From positions 558,001 to 622,000 of the forward strand of contig JARFIW010001324.1 of assembly GCA_036346225.1 (NCBI GenBank): a stretch of DNA of 64,000 nt, given 5' to 3'. The first letter of the stretch is position 1. Each line of letters opens with the position of its first letter. The stretch comes from Platerodrilus igneus. Lineage: Eukaryota > Arthropoda > Insecta > Coleoptera > Lycidae. A program made the translations under genes and the position numbers. Shown here piece after piece: positions 63,040-64,000 of this stretch. Below the pieces are notes generated by a model that did not search any database, was not told the origin of the DNA, and saw only the letters and a program-made list of their open reading frames with translations.

Positions 63040-63330
63040 CACAGTTTAAGTATTAAAAGACAAAAGCACCAAAAAAAACCACAATGAGTAAAGCACGTGT
63101 ATCACTAAAGTAAGTCCGTAAAATGTTCCGTAAAACACGCGTGCAGGTCGAGTTTAACAAGTTCTGCATCTTTTATTTTCAACAGAAACTCAACAAAAAC
63201 AACAATTCGTAAGGCACGCGTAAGCAATAAACCCGTCCGTCAAATGTCCTTAAAAACACACGTGCGTCGACCAAACACGGTTAATATACAACTTTTATTT
63301 CACAAGAAAAACAACAAAAAAACGTGCCGT
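63040..63330 (+). repeat. ~130-bp degenerate tandem duplication
   Basis: The block gtccgtaaaatgttccgtaa-aacacgcgtgcaggtcga ... cttttatttt at about 63114 is echoed by gtccgtcaaatgtccttaaa-aacacacgtgcgtcgacc ... cttttattt at about 63236. The units are substantially diverged. Confidence 0.6.
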
Positions 63331-63779
63331 GTTGGTTCATAAACAATTCTAAAATTGATACCGCATTAATTCTCACTGTTGTCAAAGCAAAGAAGAAGCA
63401 GAATTTTTAACGTAATTAATATGTAGGAACCAAACGACAACTCCTCGTCTGTTTATATCAATTCCTCGCTATTACATCCGTTTATCGTCTCTTATCTAGA
63501 CTTGTATATCCACATAAGGAACAAAATTTATATTTACGGCAAGACCAGAACGATGCAATCTATAATTAATTACAAGCTGTTTAACATTCATTCTTTGGAA
63601 TTTATTTATTAATGAGAATCAATCTTCAATTTATCTATCTTTAATTAATACCCACGAGTTAAATTGCATACAATTCTGAATTATTCTGAAGTATTTACTT
63701 GATACAAACAGCGATCCAAAACCGATGTATTTTAAGAATTGAGTATAGCGTAAAATGTTAAACTATCGAAAATGCACGT

Positions 63780-64000
63780 TACAAGTAGTGCTGGCAATAA
63801 AATTCGATTAATCGATTATCCGATTAATCGATTAATCCAAAATCGTGGTTTTTAAAAATTAACAAATCGATTATTAGATTAATCGAATAATCGATTAATC
63901 GAATAGTCGAATAATCGATTAATCGAATATTCCAATAATCGAATATTCGAATAATCGAATATTCGAATAATCGAATATTCGAATAATCGAATATTCGATT
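63780..64000. repeat. ATTCGAT/AATCGAT palindromic array, possible hAT end
   Basis: From the word tagtgctggcaataaaattc at 63787 onward, the sequence becomes a mesh of cgattaatcgatta and later attcgaataatcg units that runs off the window. Words of the tagtgctgg type followed by TCGATTAATCGATT are common at ends of hAT elements in animals, so this may be one terminus, but the other end and the 8-bp duplication lie outside the window. Confidence 0.55.

Overview
The window looks like AT-rich intronic DNA from an arthropod, most likely an insect. One convincing host exon lies at 18504-18692 on the minus strand. It has consensus splice sites on both sides and encodes 63 residues of a neuroligin-type cholinesterase-like domain. 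No other exon of that gene could be recognised. Two possible upstream exons, both weak, lie at 61873-62130 and just above 62560 on the same strand. Most of the window therefore probably lies in very long introns of this gene, or beside it.

The rest is mobile DNA in various states of decay. (1) At 38868-46247 there is a minus-strand Ty3/gypsy-like element with two ~2.18 kb LTRs. It keeps gag-like and retropepsin sequence but has no reverse transcriptase, RNase H or integrase. (2) Several LTR-like units begin TG and mostly end CA, sit inside (TA)n tracts and are flanked by ATAT. They are family C (9979-11789, 13718-15694, 16447-~17686), family B (15734-16438, 38101-38860, 46283-48582) and unit D (19221-20855). 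A separate clean solo LTR lies at 57112-57690. (3) Broken DNA transposons include a Tc1/mariner element with terminal inverted repeats (20886-22171), a hAT-like transposase (23281-24020), a piggyBac-like transposase (50811-51890) and a Tc1-like remnant (34150-34700). (4) A foldback family has 286 bp inverted arms and 11-12 bp flanking duplications (8293-9108, 47326-47514, and a fragment at 18804-18885). (5) A tRNA-derived SINE family has a recognisable 74-nt cloverleaf head, with several copies in head-to-head or snap-back arrangement (1432-1512, 11813-12010, 17766-17990, 18075-18450, 22824-23165).

Low-complexity features include many (TA)n tracts, a ~960 bp almost pure purine tract at 34984-35950, a (CA)n tract at 29205-29270, an opposed pair of TGACCC/GGGTCA minisatellites at 49020-50262, and an ATTCGAT-rich array that runs off the right end. 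Region by region: 1-8280 is mostly anonymous AT-rich DNA with small tandem repeats; 8.3-24 kb is a dense nest of transposons, LTR-like units and SINEs around the neuroligin exon; 24-38 kb is mostly unannotatable; 38-48.6 kb is the LTR nest; 48.9-52 kb holds the minisatellites and piggyBac remnant; 53.8-55.7 kb has unidentified minus-strand open frames; 57.1-57.7 kb is the solo LTR; the remainder is anonymous. All coordinates were read by eye and may be off by a few bases at repeat edges.
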